Program-made: the position numbers and the translations under genes
Shown here: positions 54,664 through 64,000 of the stretch, piece by piece
How the letters are laid out: each line of letters begins with the position of its first letter
Numbering within the stretch: the stretch's first letter is position 1
NCBI GenBank assembly: GCA_026873275.1
Contig: JANTUC010000007.1
Location: 868,001-932,000 of the forward strand
Direction of reading: 5' to 3'
DNA: 64,000 nucleotides
Origin: Pseudopithomyces maydicus
Lineage: Eukaryota; Ascomycota; Dothideomycetes; Pleosporales; Didymosphaeriaceae
Notes under the pieces: generated by a model
Seen by the model: only the letters and a program-made list of their open reading frames with translations
The model's database searches: none
Told to the model about the DNA's origin: nothing

Positions 54664-57600
54664 CACTGGAAATCGTCGGTTTCAAGCGTTATCGAGAAAA
54701 AGGAGTCAGTTATGAAACGCTCAGAACAATGTTCTATCGTCCAGATATATAAACCCTTCACCTGCCCGACCTTTTGCTCGTCTGCCGTGTTGACTATCAA
54801 CGGTATGTGCGGCAGAATCGTTTATCCAATGATTAAGTCCAACCATGTTCGAAATTGAAGAAGTATGTTTCGATAGCATAGAACACCCTCCCGCATTGAG
54901 TTAATACTGGTGAATTTATCGCTGTACAAGCGGTGACCCCTGCTACTGGATTGATGTTGGTTACACCGGCTGCTCTGCCGGCAGTGCGCAGATTGCCGAG
55001 GCGGTGGACAAATGAATCCAGCAACAGTTGGGACCACTAGAATTACAGAGTTTAGGGTTTATCTTCAAAGCCAAAAAAGGTTTGTCTCGGCAATCTCCAT
55101 GGATTCGTTTATCAATGCTCGGTGTGCAGGACCAGAATCTCGCGAACGTGAAGCCGACCATCCAAAAGGTCTTCACGCATCCTAAACAAACTCCTAGACC
55201 ATTTCAGCCTCGCTTGATGGCTTGTGCACTCATGTTCTGTTCTTTGAGCCTCTGACGACCGGTTGGGTATCTTTTTCTGCAGTGTTTCACAAGCCCAGAG
55301 CACGGCAAATATCCGCCAATGAGCAAGCTTTCAATGACCTCACCTAGCTTTGAATCTTGCGTCGGCATATTAGTGATCGTAAGAAGCTGGTATCAGTAGC
55401 AGATGATCCATGATTTGTAACGGGGTCATCAAGTCGCCTTCCGTATCGGATTGGGTCTGTGGCTTCCCAAAACTTCAACTTCGCCAAATACCGGAAGGAT
55501 CATTCATGACACCTCTTTGTGCGTTGGTGCTATTGGTTTGCTCAAAACTCATATCTAGTAGTTTTTCTGGGCTAAGATCTCGGCTATGGTTTTGAGTAAT
55601 GTCATAAATTTTACGTCATCCCCGTATTTATATGAACCCATTTATTCCCAAACCATGAGCTTTTCAGTATAGATTCGTTCAACGGAAACAGGGCTAAATA
55701 TTGAAGAATCTTCGGGAAAGTCTTGGGCACCGGGAACAATGTTGCATTTTTCGTAAGTCGAGTGTTCTTTTCTTCAGGCAGCATGACAAACTACGTCCAG
55801 CAAGTTTCGCTCACAGGTACTGCTGTTCGGGCCATCCCATTAGAATGAAGGAACATGCTTTGAATCCAATCAATTGTTGCTGCAATGAAAAGAATACAAT
55901 ATGTAATGGTGTGCATACGATGTTCGGGTGATGGCTGAATTATTTCAGACTTGTAAGAACATTTGTGGCAAGCCACCTAGGTGGTTGAAGGTTCAGGGCA
56001 TTTGACGAACACATGCCAGTGGGATATCGTATGCGAACGAAACTATTCAGTATAGTATGGCTCTTGGATCATCTACATAAATGGTCTGAAATAAATAAAG
56101 CGAGCATTTAGTCGCTGCAAAAGTCTAATCGCGCAGAAATGCAGTAACCCGTCACCGACTCTTGTTAACTTTCGAAAGTAAAAAGCCTTTATCGTGATGT
56201 CTTGTGCCTTGTCATATTTTGTCCATTTGTTTGCTGCTTCTGTCGGATGAGGTTTATTTATTTAGATATGATTGGATGTTGTCGGATTTATTTCATTACG
56301 TCTTTTTGGTGATAACTGATAGACGGAAGATAATGTCTTGCATATTAGTTGGTGTTAGCGTGAATTGATCCTGTAAAATATTAAGAGAAAGAAAACAGGC
56401 AAATTGGTATACATGCTTTCTAAGCTTGTCAAGGCGGTGAAAGTAGGCAAGAATTATTTTTGCTAGCTTTAATAGATGTATATAACGTAGTCCAGTTGTG
56501 CGGGGATTGGAACAGCAAATGAGTCTACGCCTGTGAAGTCAATGAATGGAAATGTCACGAAAAGTCAAGCAAGCGAAGCAAGTGATATTGAAACGAGATA
56601 CATTATTGCTATTAGGACGTCTTCCACGTTCTGCCGGCATGCTTCTCGCTTACCCTTACCTTTAGAACTCTACGGATTGGTTGAGTATCGTCATTGACCC
56701 ATTCCCAAGCTGCAAACAAGCATAAAGACTTTAGTGAGGTAATTTATGCACACAAAGACTTCTCACCAAATTGAATATGTGAGATCGTTTCTTTTCAAAA
56801 GCCGGAACTATACATAGGATATCACAGCCGCATTGGCGCTATGGATGCGTAGGCCAGCGTCAGCGGAACGAGCGTGACACAGTGTCACTCTAACCTGAGT
56901 ACTATCTCGAACACCAGATAAACATGTGCTAACCTGCGTCATAGTCGCACCCGATCTAGCGGTGAAGGCCCACCGGTGTGCCATAGTAACACCCGATGTA
57001 ACCGGCCATGCAGGGAACCTTCTATCTGGGCACTCGTTCCGCTGTGTGCCTTTGCTCGGAAGGGCATTGCAGCCACTGTGATACCGAGGCTGAACGTTGA
57101 TTCAAGGACCGTTACAAGCAGGGTTCGGCTAGCGGAAACCCTGCGTTGAGCGGGAACGAGCGAGCGAGAAGGTTGCTTCAACGGTCCCGCGTAGACCCTT
57201 GTCACGAACCTACTATTGACGTGTATCGTTACCAAGCTGATCACGGTGGGCATAGTGGGTATGGTTTCCTGCCTGATGGCGTTACCAATGGAAGTTCCTC
57301 TCGGTGGCGCGAGTGGGAATCATGCCACGGCTCGCTACGAGCAAGGGCCCGAGTCGCCAAACGGTCGTTCAGGCGTACAGAACAAGGTTGTCTGTTAAGA
57401 TGAGGCTGATAGCAGGGATGCGATCCTCTGCCGAGATGAGATGTTGGCAAGGGGATGAGATCTAGCAAAGATGATTGGCAGTGGTCGATTAAATCTCCGA
57501 GACCGAGGCCGGTAAAAGCAAAGTCGATCAATCGGGATATGGGCGAACACAGTTGCCCATGAAAGCAGTCAAGTCGCACCAAGAAACGGTCACAGACACA

Positions 57601-57951
57601 CGGACATCACAACCAAAAAAGCAGGTGAGTGTTGCTTCTCTCCGAAAACAGCATGTTCGTGCTTCTTCCATTACCCCATCGACTCGACTATCTGTGATCG
57701 TTTTACTACTCGTCCAGCTCCACGCCAACATTGCCTAGCCAATATAGAAAATAAATGCAAGGAGCTGGTCCCGATATGCGCCATTAAACGATGTAAAGGA
57801 TGGGTCGGCCGGAAAGGCCATGCAAGGACCGACTAAACCCATTGGGTATAATATTTGCTGGAAAGGACTGAGATGCGACTGATGTGCCGTACGCTATGCA
57901 TAAACCAAATGTGGAGATGACAACCAAACATGAGGAAATGATGTATGTCGC
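54664..57951. other. AT-rich gene-poor gap
   Basis: 3.3 kb. 55300-56850 is visibly AT-rich with no frame above about 76 codons. Base composition rises abruptly near 56850-57400. Several small frames (e.g. 54833-55024 minus, 57241-57582 minus) lack motifs. No transposase, reverse transcriptase, terminal repeats or tRNA was recognised. It could be a decayed insertion, but I see no proof. Confidence 0.45.
54746..54751 (-). promoter_or_regulatory. TATA-like element of the DUF1996 gene
   Basis: TATATA (palindromic), 83 bp upstream of the ATG at 54663. Confidence 0.4.
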
Positions 57952-58623
57952 TTATAGGAGAGCGAGCGAGGCGAAAAGACCAACAATGGTGACGGCAAGA
58001 CCGTAGCTGGCTCCGAAGGATGAAGCGGCTCCTGGCTGGTCGTTATTCGCTGAGCCGGTCTGACCAGCGAACCCAGTGATGGGAACGGTGGTGGAAGCTT
58101 CGTTGTCAGAGCCGGTGCCGGTGGGCTTAGAAGTCGGGGAGTGGGAGGAGGATGTCATGGTTGCATTGCCCTTGAACGGATCCTGGGCACCGCACGGGTG
58201 GTCGGCGCGGCAGGAATCGGCACATGTGTTCTCACCCTGACCGCAGGCCTTGACGCAGTTTGTGCCCCACTGTTGGCAGATGTTGTACGGCAGAGTTTGG
58301 GTGAACTCGGTGAGGTTGGGGCTCATGTTATTGTCGCATATGCAAGTGGCCTGGAGAGTATCCTGTAGCAAAAGAATTAGGTCTGATGGTCGATAGGATT
58401 GTGATGCTCGGGGAGGACTTACTGCGTCACATTCATTGGAGACGGTGTTCATGCTCGAGACACCAGGCTGTTGCAGACAGATCTGCGGGCACACGCTCTT
58501 CTGCTGCTGGCACCAGTAGTCCCTGGTGGATTCTTGCACGGTGTCAGGGTCAATCACGTACTGCTCCTGGGCAGCGGACAAGCCAGCGAGGGCAAAGAGG
58601 CCGAGGGTGAATGTTGAACGCAT
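57952..58623 (-). CDS. Secreted Cys-rich protein with GPI-type C terminus (DUF7707-like)
   Basis: Exons 58623-58423 and 58362-57952 on the minus strand (60-bp intron GTAAGT...CTACAG) give 203 residues. A signal peptide (MRSTFTLGLFALAGLSAA) is followed by a domain with about twelve cysteines (WCQQQKSVCPQICLQQ, TCICDNNMSPN, CQQWGTNCVKACGQG, CADSCRADHPCG). Next come a Ser/Thr-rich spacer and a hydrophobic C terminus (YGLAVTIVGLFASLALL) after a small-residue stretch, the pattern of a GPI-attachment signal. Fungal proteins with this cysteine layout are cell-wall or membrane anchored; the domain number DUF7707 is from memory. Function unknown. Confidence 0.85.
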   Translation of the reverse strand: MRSTFTLGLFALAGLSAAQEQYVIDPDTVQESTRDYWCQQQKSVCPQICLQQPGVSSMNTVSNECDAVSPPRASQSYRPSDLILLLQDTLQATCICDNNMSPNLTEFTQTLPYNICQQWGTNCVKACGQGENTCADSCRADHPCGAQDPFKGNATMTSSSHSPTSKPTGTGSDNEASTTVPITGFAGQTGSANNDQPGAASSFGASYGLAVTIVGLFASLALL

Positions 58624-59394
58624 GGTGGCTGTTGAGGGGTTGCAAGACTTTGCAGGTCAGTGTGGATCTAAATAGGAGCGGGTTGGCAGGGGAGGTGGAA
58701 TGCACGCACAACAGAAGAGCAAGTATTACAAGAAGTTAGTTGATGGTTGAAGCGAGCGTGCTCTGGTATGTACGGACGGCAAGAAGGAAGCGTTCCTCAA
58801 CAGCTGCGTGACTCCGAAAGCGAATGACGGCGGACGTGGGAGTGGGAGAGGGCGGACGTCTGGGGCGACGACTGCTACTGATAAAGAAGGAGCTATGGAC
58901 GCGCACCTACCCTTCCTTCTGCACGGACCCATGCTGCATCAATTCACTAGCCCGGCGCCCTTCCCGCGGCCAGAGTGGCGGCCGCCTCCTATTCGATGGC
59001 GATGGACGGGCGACGAGCGGGCGATGGACGCTGCAGCGACGGCGTCGGCACAGGCTGAGCATGGCGAGACGCAGACGGCCCCGAGGGGTGGCGTCGACGC
59101 AGAATCGAGTATCAGGACATGCTCTCCCCCAAAAACGAAGCAGGGATTAGGCGGGCGCCCCCCAATCCGCCATTCGCTCCATTGGCCACTCAGGTGCGGC
59201 GGTGGGGCGTTCAATAACTCAGGGTTCATCAGACGGATCGGTTCCGGGGATCGCCAACACCAAGCCGCTCGTTTTCTCCCACCTCACCCGCAGGTCTGTC
59301 TGCTGGCCGCACGGCGTCTGCACCCTTCTCCCACCCACCCCCGCCTGCTATCAACACCACAGCCTGCTGCGTGCGCCACACGCCTGCTAAATGG
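58624..59394. other. Divergent promoter region (GPI protein / YPT35)
   Basis: GC-rich from 58800 on. The long plus frame 58808-59437 runs into the YPT35 start region in another frame and has no domain support; I treat it as a shadow. Confidence 0.45.
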
Positions 59395-60213
59395 ATGGAG
59401 TCCCGTGATGTCGAAAGACCGGAGCGCAATTCGATAGTGCCGCCCTTCTGGCAACGGCACGAGCGCAATGACAGTCGCCTGAGCTGCCACTCGGTCGAGG
59501 CCCGCCCGAGCCCCATCCGACTCGAAGACCACACCGACGAGGGCTCGGAGCAGTGCAAGGCCCTGTGGGCTCGCTCTGTAACCATTGAAGATTACGTGGT
59601 CGTTGGGAACGGCACGACGCCTGCTCTGGGCGCTTATGTAGTCTGGAATATAACCGTGGACACACTAAACGTGAGTTTCCCCGCAACCGCCATGCTGACA
59701 CGCTCTCCATCTGATGCGCTCGCCAGGGGAGCCCCATGAAGATCATCAAGAGGTACTCGGACTTTGACGACCTGCGCCAGAAGCTCGTCAAGACATTTCC
59801 TCACTCGGTGGGGTCCATGCCTCCGTGTACGTAACCCCGCACTGCCAGAAGAGAGGAGAGAAGTACAGGCACCAGTACACGTACAAGTGCATGCTGACTT
59901 GCAGCCCAACATCCAGTGCCCCCAAAGAGCGTTGTCTGTAAGTCACACCTGTCTGTGCACTGCATCCAGCATCTCACCACCCCGCTTGCCTGTTCGGGCT
60001 ACCTCTATCGCATCTGCCTGTCCGTACATTAACGCCTCCGCAGCGCGGTTTCGCTCCAAGTTCTTGGAGAAGCGGAGGGTTGGCCTCGCCCACTTCCTCA
60101 AGTACGTCTGTCATGCATTGCACTAGCGCATCTCGTTCATTATTTTTAGCTGCATTCTTCTTAACCCCGAATTCGCCGGCTCGCCCGTCCTGAAGGAATT
60201 TTTATTTCAATGA
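59395..60213 (+). CDS. YPT35: Endosomal PX-domain protein Ypt35
   Basis: Exons 59395-59670, 59727-59826, 59917-59937 (21 nt), 60044-60101 and 60150-60213 give 172 residues from the ATG at 59395. A 60-residue leader is followed by a PX domain: SVTIEDYVVVGNG, YVVWNITVDTLNGSPMKIIKRYSDFDDLRQKL (basic phosphoinositide-binding stretch), a PPLPPKS proline loop, then FRSKFLEKRRVGLAHFLNCILLNPEFAGSPVLKEFLF. In yeast, Ypt35 binds PI3P on endosomes and recruits the lipid-transfer protein Vps13. All five junctions are GT/AG and in frame; the 21-nt third exon carries the proline loop. Slightly shorter than yeast Ypt35 (214). Confidence 0.9.
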
Positions 60214-61095
60214 GCTATCGCCTCTGGCTTGCTTGCATGTCGTCTGCCTGTAGAAGGGTGCTGCACAGTACAATCCGCTCCTCCTTCCATGTATCTATCG
60301 TCGAGATACCCTTCCACAAGCAATTGCTGCCATTCACATATGCAGTTTCACCATCCAATTCCAGCTTAGCGCAATGCGGAGTGCTAGCGGCCCCGAGGGA
60401 CAGTTGCTGAGAGCTGACCGGCTCCGCGCAACACTGCTTGAGATGGTTGAGACGACCTGTGGAGCTGTAATTCGCATGTAAGTATTGTGCTGGGCGGTCT
60501 ACCGCGGGCCCGTCTTGCTCGGCGCACAGTGGGTTGGTGGGTAGGTGTGCGTGCTGAGCAGGGCGCCGCCCCGGGACCCTCGTGCGCCTGCTCGTTCCAA
60601 TGTGGGCGTTGGACGGCACTGCCTACGTGCATCTTCTTCACTTCCACGCCAACTGGGCATGCTGCTCACGGCATGTGTGTATGTATATATCTATGTACCT
60701 ATGCACCTATGCACCTATGTACCTATATACACCAGAGGACGTGTGGCCTGGGTGCGCCTGGACAGCGTGAGATGGATACCCTTGCACAACGTGGATTGGC
60801 TGCGCTTCACCCTGGCGTCGTACCAACTGCCATACAGCTCGGAAATTTTTTTGAAGTCGTCTTTGCATATCGATAATGCCTGGCTAGCATCGCTGCCCGA
60901 GAAGCTCTGCTGCGTGCCGTCGTGTCGCCTTTGCCGTGAAGATTGAGGTGCCCATCCTACAGCTCTGCCGTTGCTCGCCTCGCCAGATACCAGCCCAGAC
61001 GACGCCCCTAACGCGACTGCCTTCACCTAAGCCGCTCGCGACGCTCAATGGCTGCTTTCCGCAATTCGTGATCGCTCACACTATGAGAAAACACA
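60214..61095. other. Intergenic region
   Basis: YPT35 3' flank and the promoter of the SAS4-domain gene. It includes an ACCTATGT/ACCTATGC octamer repeat at 60691-60730. Frames here are shadows. Confidence 0.5.
60691..60730. repeat. Octamer repeat (ACCTATGC/ACCTATGT)
   Basis: About five consecutive near-identical 8-bp units, non-coding, read directly. Confidence 0.75.
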
Positions 61096-62786
61096 ATGCT
61101 CAAAGCAATGGCCAACTTCATCCGGCCAGCGACCGATCGCAGGACCATGAGGCACACCAGATCGCGCTCCCCGCCGCCCGTTGAGGTCGCGAGGGCCGCC
61201 GCCCACCACCAGCAACAGCACTCGCCGCCCGCTTCCACGCGCCGCCCGTCCAAGGCGCTTCCCGTGCCCTCGCGGCCTGCCGCCCACTCCAATGCGACTG
61301 TGGCAACCCCCGCCGACCACCCGTCGCCTGCTCCTTCGAGCGCGCGAAAACGCTCCTTCGCCGAGGTCGACACGCCCGAGGCGCGACCGCCCTTCAAGGT
61401 CAAACAAAGACGCTCCGACGACCAGCTCTTCAGCTCGTCCAATGGCGCGACAAAGCTGCTGGACAGCCATGCCGAGATCACACGCTCCAGCACCTCCACC
61501 CCCAAGCCCAGCGATGCGGCGCAGACACCCTCTGCAGCCACCGACAGGAAAAGCTTGAGGAGCGGCGATCCCTCGGGCCGGAGGGCTACCCAGCTTGCAG
61601 AGATCTTTGAAGACTACGAGACGACGATAGCGAATTGGGAGGATGCGGAGCCCGCCGACAGTGGTACGTACGAGGCCGTCGAGGGCAGGGAATCAGCAAA
61701 TTAACACCATACAGGCATTCCCAGTGACGAGCCGATACCTCTCCTGGACGAACCGCTCACCAACGCCCAGCTACAAGAGATTCGAGATGCTGCGGCAGAG
61801 GCACGTGCAGGGAAAGAGCTTCCCCAGCAACACAGCTATGCCCGCCGTGCACCTAATGATTACACTCCGTATGCGAATGCCCTCCCAACCACCGAGGATC
61901 CTCTCTCCGACAGCATTTATACCAAAATCCACAACAAGCACGAGGCGAAAGAGAGGAAAGCACGCAACGACCAGACGAGAGCATTCCAGTTCAAGATGTA
62001 TAAGGCTCCGGCTGTTTTGGAGGAGCTCCAAAGTGAGGACTGGCATAAAGTCTTCGCCATAGATAAGAGCGAGCGTGGAGAATGGGAGTCTAAGCGGAGA
62101 TACTATGTCACAGAGTTACAGGTTGCCATTCGTAAACAGGAAGCACTGAGACAGACGGAGCTCGAGAAGCGGAGAAAAGAGACCGCAAGGCGGAAAAGGA
62201 AGAACGACTCTCCGGTCTCCGATGAAGACGACGAGGAAGATGGTGAGGATACACAGATTCCCATGCTGTCCCAAGTACGAGATTGCTAACGTGTAGTAGA
62301 ACCCAAACCCAAAAAGCTACGCAAGAGTCTAGATGCAGCCCGCCCCTCTCCGCGTCCAAAAACTCCAGAACCTTCTAAGCCGCGCCGTCCGCCTCGGCTA
62401 CACGGTTACATACTTGACTATGAACCGTCCCAAGAGAAGAAGGAGAAATTTCAATCGTTCTACGCAAAAGGCCAGCGTCCAGCTTCCTTCGGTGGAAGGA
62501 CCAGCAGCAGATCAACACGAAGCGCCGACGCTCCCCGTTTGGCGTACCCCTCCCAGCTATATTCTCGCTCCTTGAAGATGCAGATTTACCGCGTGCACTG
62601 AGGGAGGATAATGGTTATGTATCGAGCGGCTTGCCGACAGAAGAGGCCTTGCTTCCGGACGAGCAAAGGTTTCAGCGCTTTCAACTTCCGGATTTATTTG
62701 TAACGAAAGAGACCTTGAAAGAGAACGAGCGAGAGAGGAGGAGGAGGAAGAGGGAAAGTGCCGGGAAGAGGAGAGAATCCAATTAG
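61096..62786 (+). CDS. SAS4-domain chromatin protein, one single-base frame break
   Basis: Exons 61096-61663, 61715-62242 and 62300-62786. One extra base near 62490 is needed in exon 3: the frame SFGG ends in an early TGA, while the shifted frame continues WKDQQQINTKRRRSPFGVPLP to a TAG at 62784-62786. With it the gene is 528 codons (527 residues). The N terminus is basic and Ser/Pro-rich. Residues about 290-350 (YTKIHNKHEAKERKARNDQTRAFQFKMY... then LEELQSEDWHKVFAI) resemble the Pfam SAS4 domain ('something about silencing' complex subunit 4), which helps hold a MYST histone acetyltransferase. Basic clusters (KRRKETARRKRK) suit a nuclear protein. The start could also be the Met at 61147. The SAS4 call is by motif resemblance. 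Confidence 0.75.
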
Positions 62787-63290
62787 CAATTTTCCGTTTT
62801 CGGAGCGATCCCCAGAGAGAGCCATATGTTTCGATGGGTTGGTGGGCAGATACCCTGTTTCTTCAAATAATTAGTAGGGGTTTTTTCCTAGCTGCATTTA
62901 GCAGCCATGTATCATACTTTTGTGGGACGAACAAGGTCCAAGGAGCCATAGCTCTTGGGGGTGGGAGGACATGCCGCTAACTTGCGGTTTGATAAGCGGT
63001 CACAGCAAACTTAGGCAGTTGAAGAGTCTAAAAGCACAATGAGTTATCTCCTGCACATGTGTGATTGGCTTTTGCATGCGCCGCCTCGGCGGGTGGCGCA
63101 CCAGATAGTACAAAGGATGCGATGAAGATGCTGGGCATCAGCTTTGTCATCTGGTAAATGTAAAAACTCTCATAACCGACTTCCGTGGAAATATATTAAA
63201 ACTGTGTCTCATATTAATGGAAAAGTAAATTCACAAGACGCCGTAGCTTACACCGACTCCACAGTCCAAATATTACCCGCAACACAGGGA
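62787..63290. other. Convergent intergenic region
   Basis: 3' flanks of the SAS4-domain gene and the right-edge gene. No supportable frame. Confidence 0.5.
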
Positions 63291-64000
63291 CTATCGCCGA
63301 ACTCGACTCCTACCTCTGGACTCGTACTCCTCACCATCGTCTTCGCGGTTCTCATGCTCCCACTTCAACACTCTCATAGCAAAGTCGTACCCGCCCATAT
63401 CTTCCATTCCCCGCAACGCTGTCATGTCGACCGTACCACTTACAGACATCATGCTACCCCTGTCAAGGATTGCCGCTGCCGCTGCCTCTCTCACTTCATC
63501 TAGGACATTCCTGGATCTTTGTAGTGGCAGTGCCTCGCGCGACGACGCCGTATCCGCGATTGTGGCGCTCGTGGATAGGTGATCGTCCTCCAAGAACTTA
63601 CTCAGTGTACATGATGGCCAGTCCGCGGCTACGGGAGTGAAGAAATCGGGCGTGGTATGGGGTAAGGGTACAACAGATCTTTGGGCTGAGTGGGCTTTTG
63701 GTATTGGCATAAAGGGGGAAGGTAGCGTGAATGAGGATCCAGAGGAGAGGTCTGGAATGATGGTTGGATTGATCTGCCCGGGGGTAGGGTGTTGATCGAT
63801 TGCCTCTGTAGATGGTGAGTAGGAAAAGGATGATGGCACATGAGGGGCAATAGTCGAGATGTTGGCTGTTGGGGCGGTGAGTGTCGGAATATCGCTTTGA
63901 GATGCAGTTTCCATTGAAGCAGGAGGCAGGATGCCTATATCATCGATGGATGCGGGTAGATCTACAGGCGTTTTGGGGGACTCGCGGCGGTCCCAAGGCT
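63291..64000 (-). CDS. C-terminal part of an unrecognised protein (runs off the right edge)
   Basis: The minus-strand frame ending at the stop at 63291-63293 is open all the way to 64000, beyond the internal Met at 63914, so the gene continues outside the window. About 235 residues are visible: a Ser/Thr/Pro-rich disordered region (PWDRRESPKTPVDLPASIDD…) and an alpha-helical end (RNVLDEVREAAAAAILDRG, then GGYDFAMRVLKWEHENRED) with a basic tail SRGRSRVRR. I do not recognise a family. Confidence 0.6.
   Translation of the reverse strand, partial: PWDRRESPKTPVDLPASIDDIGILPPASMETASQSDIPTLTAPTANISTIAPHVPSSFSYSPSTEAIDQHPTPGQINPTIIPDLSSGSSFTLPSPFMPIPKAHSAQRSVVPLPHTTPDFFTPVAADWPSCTLSKFLEDDHLSTSATIADTASSREALPLQRSRNVLDEVREAAAAAILDRGSMMSVSGTVDMTALRGMEDMGGYDFAMRVLKWEHENREDDGEEYESRGRSRVRR

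Noticed and set aside
57146..57403. Possible gene or transposon relic in the GC-rich island at 56.9-57.5 kb
   Set aside because: Only short frames, with no transposase motif, terminal repeats or splice chain.
58808..59437. 209-codon plus-strand frame upstream of YPT35
   Set aside because: Its frame does not join the PX-domain exons and it contains no recognisable motif; the YPT35 ATG at 59395 is in a different frame.
1..64000. tRNA, rRNA, CRISPR, phage or bacterial-style operon elements
   Set aside because: I scanned for T-loop/B-box-like GGTTCGANTCC strings, direct-repeat arrays and Shine-Dalgarno-led operons and saw none; a covariance-model search would be needed to exclude small RNAs.

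Overview
The window is nuclear DNA from a filamentous ascomycete (Pezizomycotina). A Dothideomycete is my best guess, but that is inference. The evidence is about twenty protein genes of fungal families, nearly all split by very short introns (46-73 bp, GT...AG, with ctaac/ctgac-like branch sites), scattered on both strands with no operons. I saw no rRNA, tRNA, CRISPR, IS or transposase gene.

Layout. 0.5-12.2 kb is an accessory-looking stretch: a secreted FAD oxidoreductase resembling beta-cyclopiazonate dehydrogenase, an MFS phosphate-type transporter, a small secreted 8-cysteine protein, a UstYa-like (DUF3328) protein, and a convergent alpha/beta hydrolase of the hormone-sensitive-lipase type. 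12.7-30.6 kb is mostly housekeeping: a single-pass membrane protein, a GT34 mannosyltransferase (Mnn10/Mnn11 type), a large type II membrane protein often labelled 'glycoprotease family', a Pex11-like peroxisome proliferation protein, the mitochondrial ornithine carrier, Cgr1 (60S assembly), and a coiled-coil tail-anchored protein. 32.7-36.5 kb has a repeat protein built of RRFxPEPVETS-like units and a 135-residue CCCH zinc-finger protein. 38.1-40.8 kb is a convergent SDR/MFS (ACS family) pair. 42.0-47.3 kb holds Sla1 (endocytic actin patch) and a CYSTM-like protein. 49.2-50.9 kb is a Mae1/SLAC1-type dicarboxylate transporter with a polyasparagine N terminus. 53.3-58.6 kb has a DUF1996 secreted protein with eight exons, an AT-rich gene-poor gap, and a GPI-type Cys-rich cell-wall protein. 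59.4-64 kb has Ypt35 (PX domain), a SAS4-domain chromatin protein, and a gene running off the right edge.

Main observation. Four otherwise convincing genes (UstYa-like, 'glycoprotease', Sla1, SAS4) are interrupted by six single-base losses, several of them in homopolymer runs. In each case one extra base restores the family reading frame, and exon lengths then sum to whole codons. Systematic homopolymer under-calling in the assembly explains this better than six independent pseudogenising events. I found no clearly new biological system. The most original proteins are the RRFxPEPVETS repeat protein, the small CCCH protein with short finger spacing, and the UstYa/flavoprotein/hydrolase neighbourhood, which could be a fragment of a secondary-metabolite locus.
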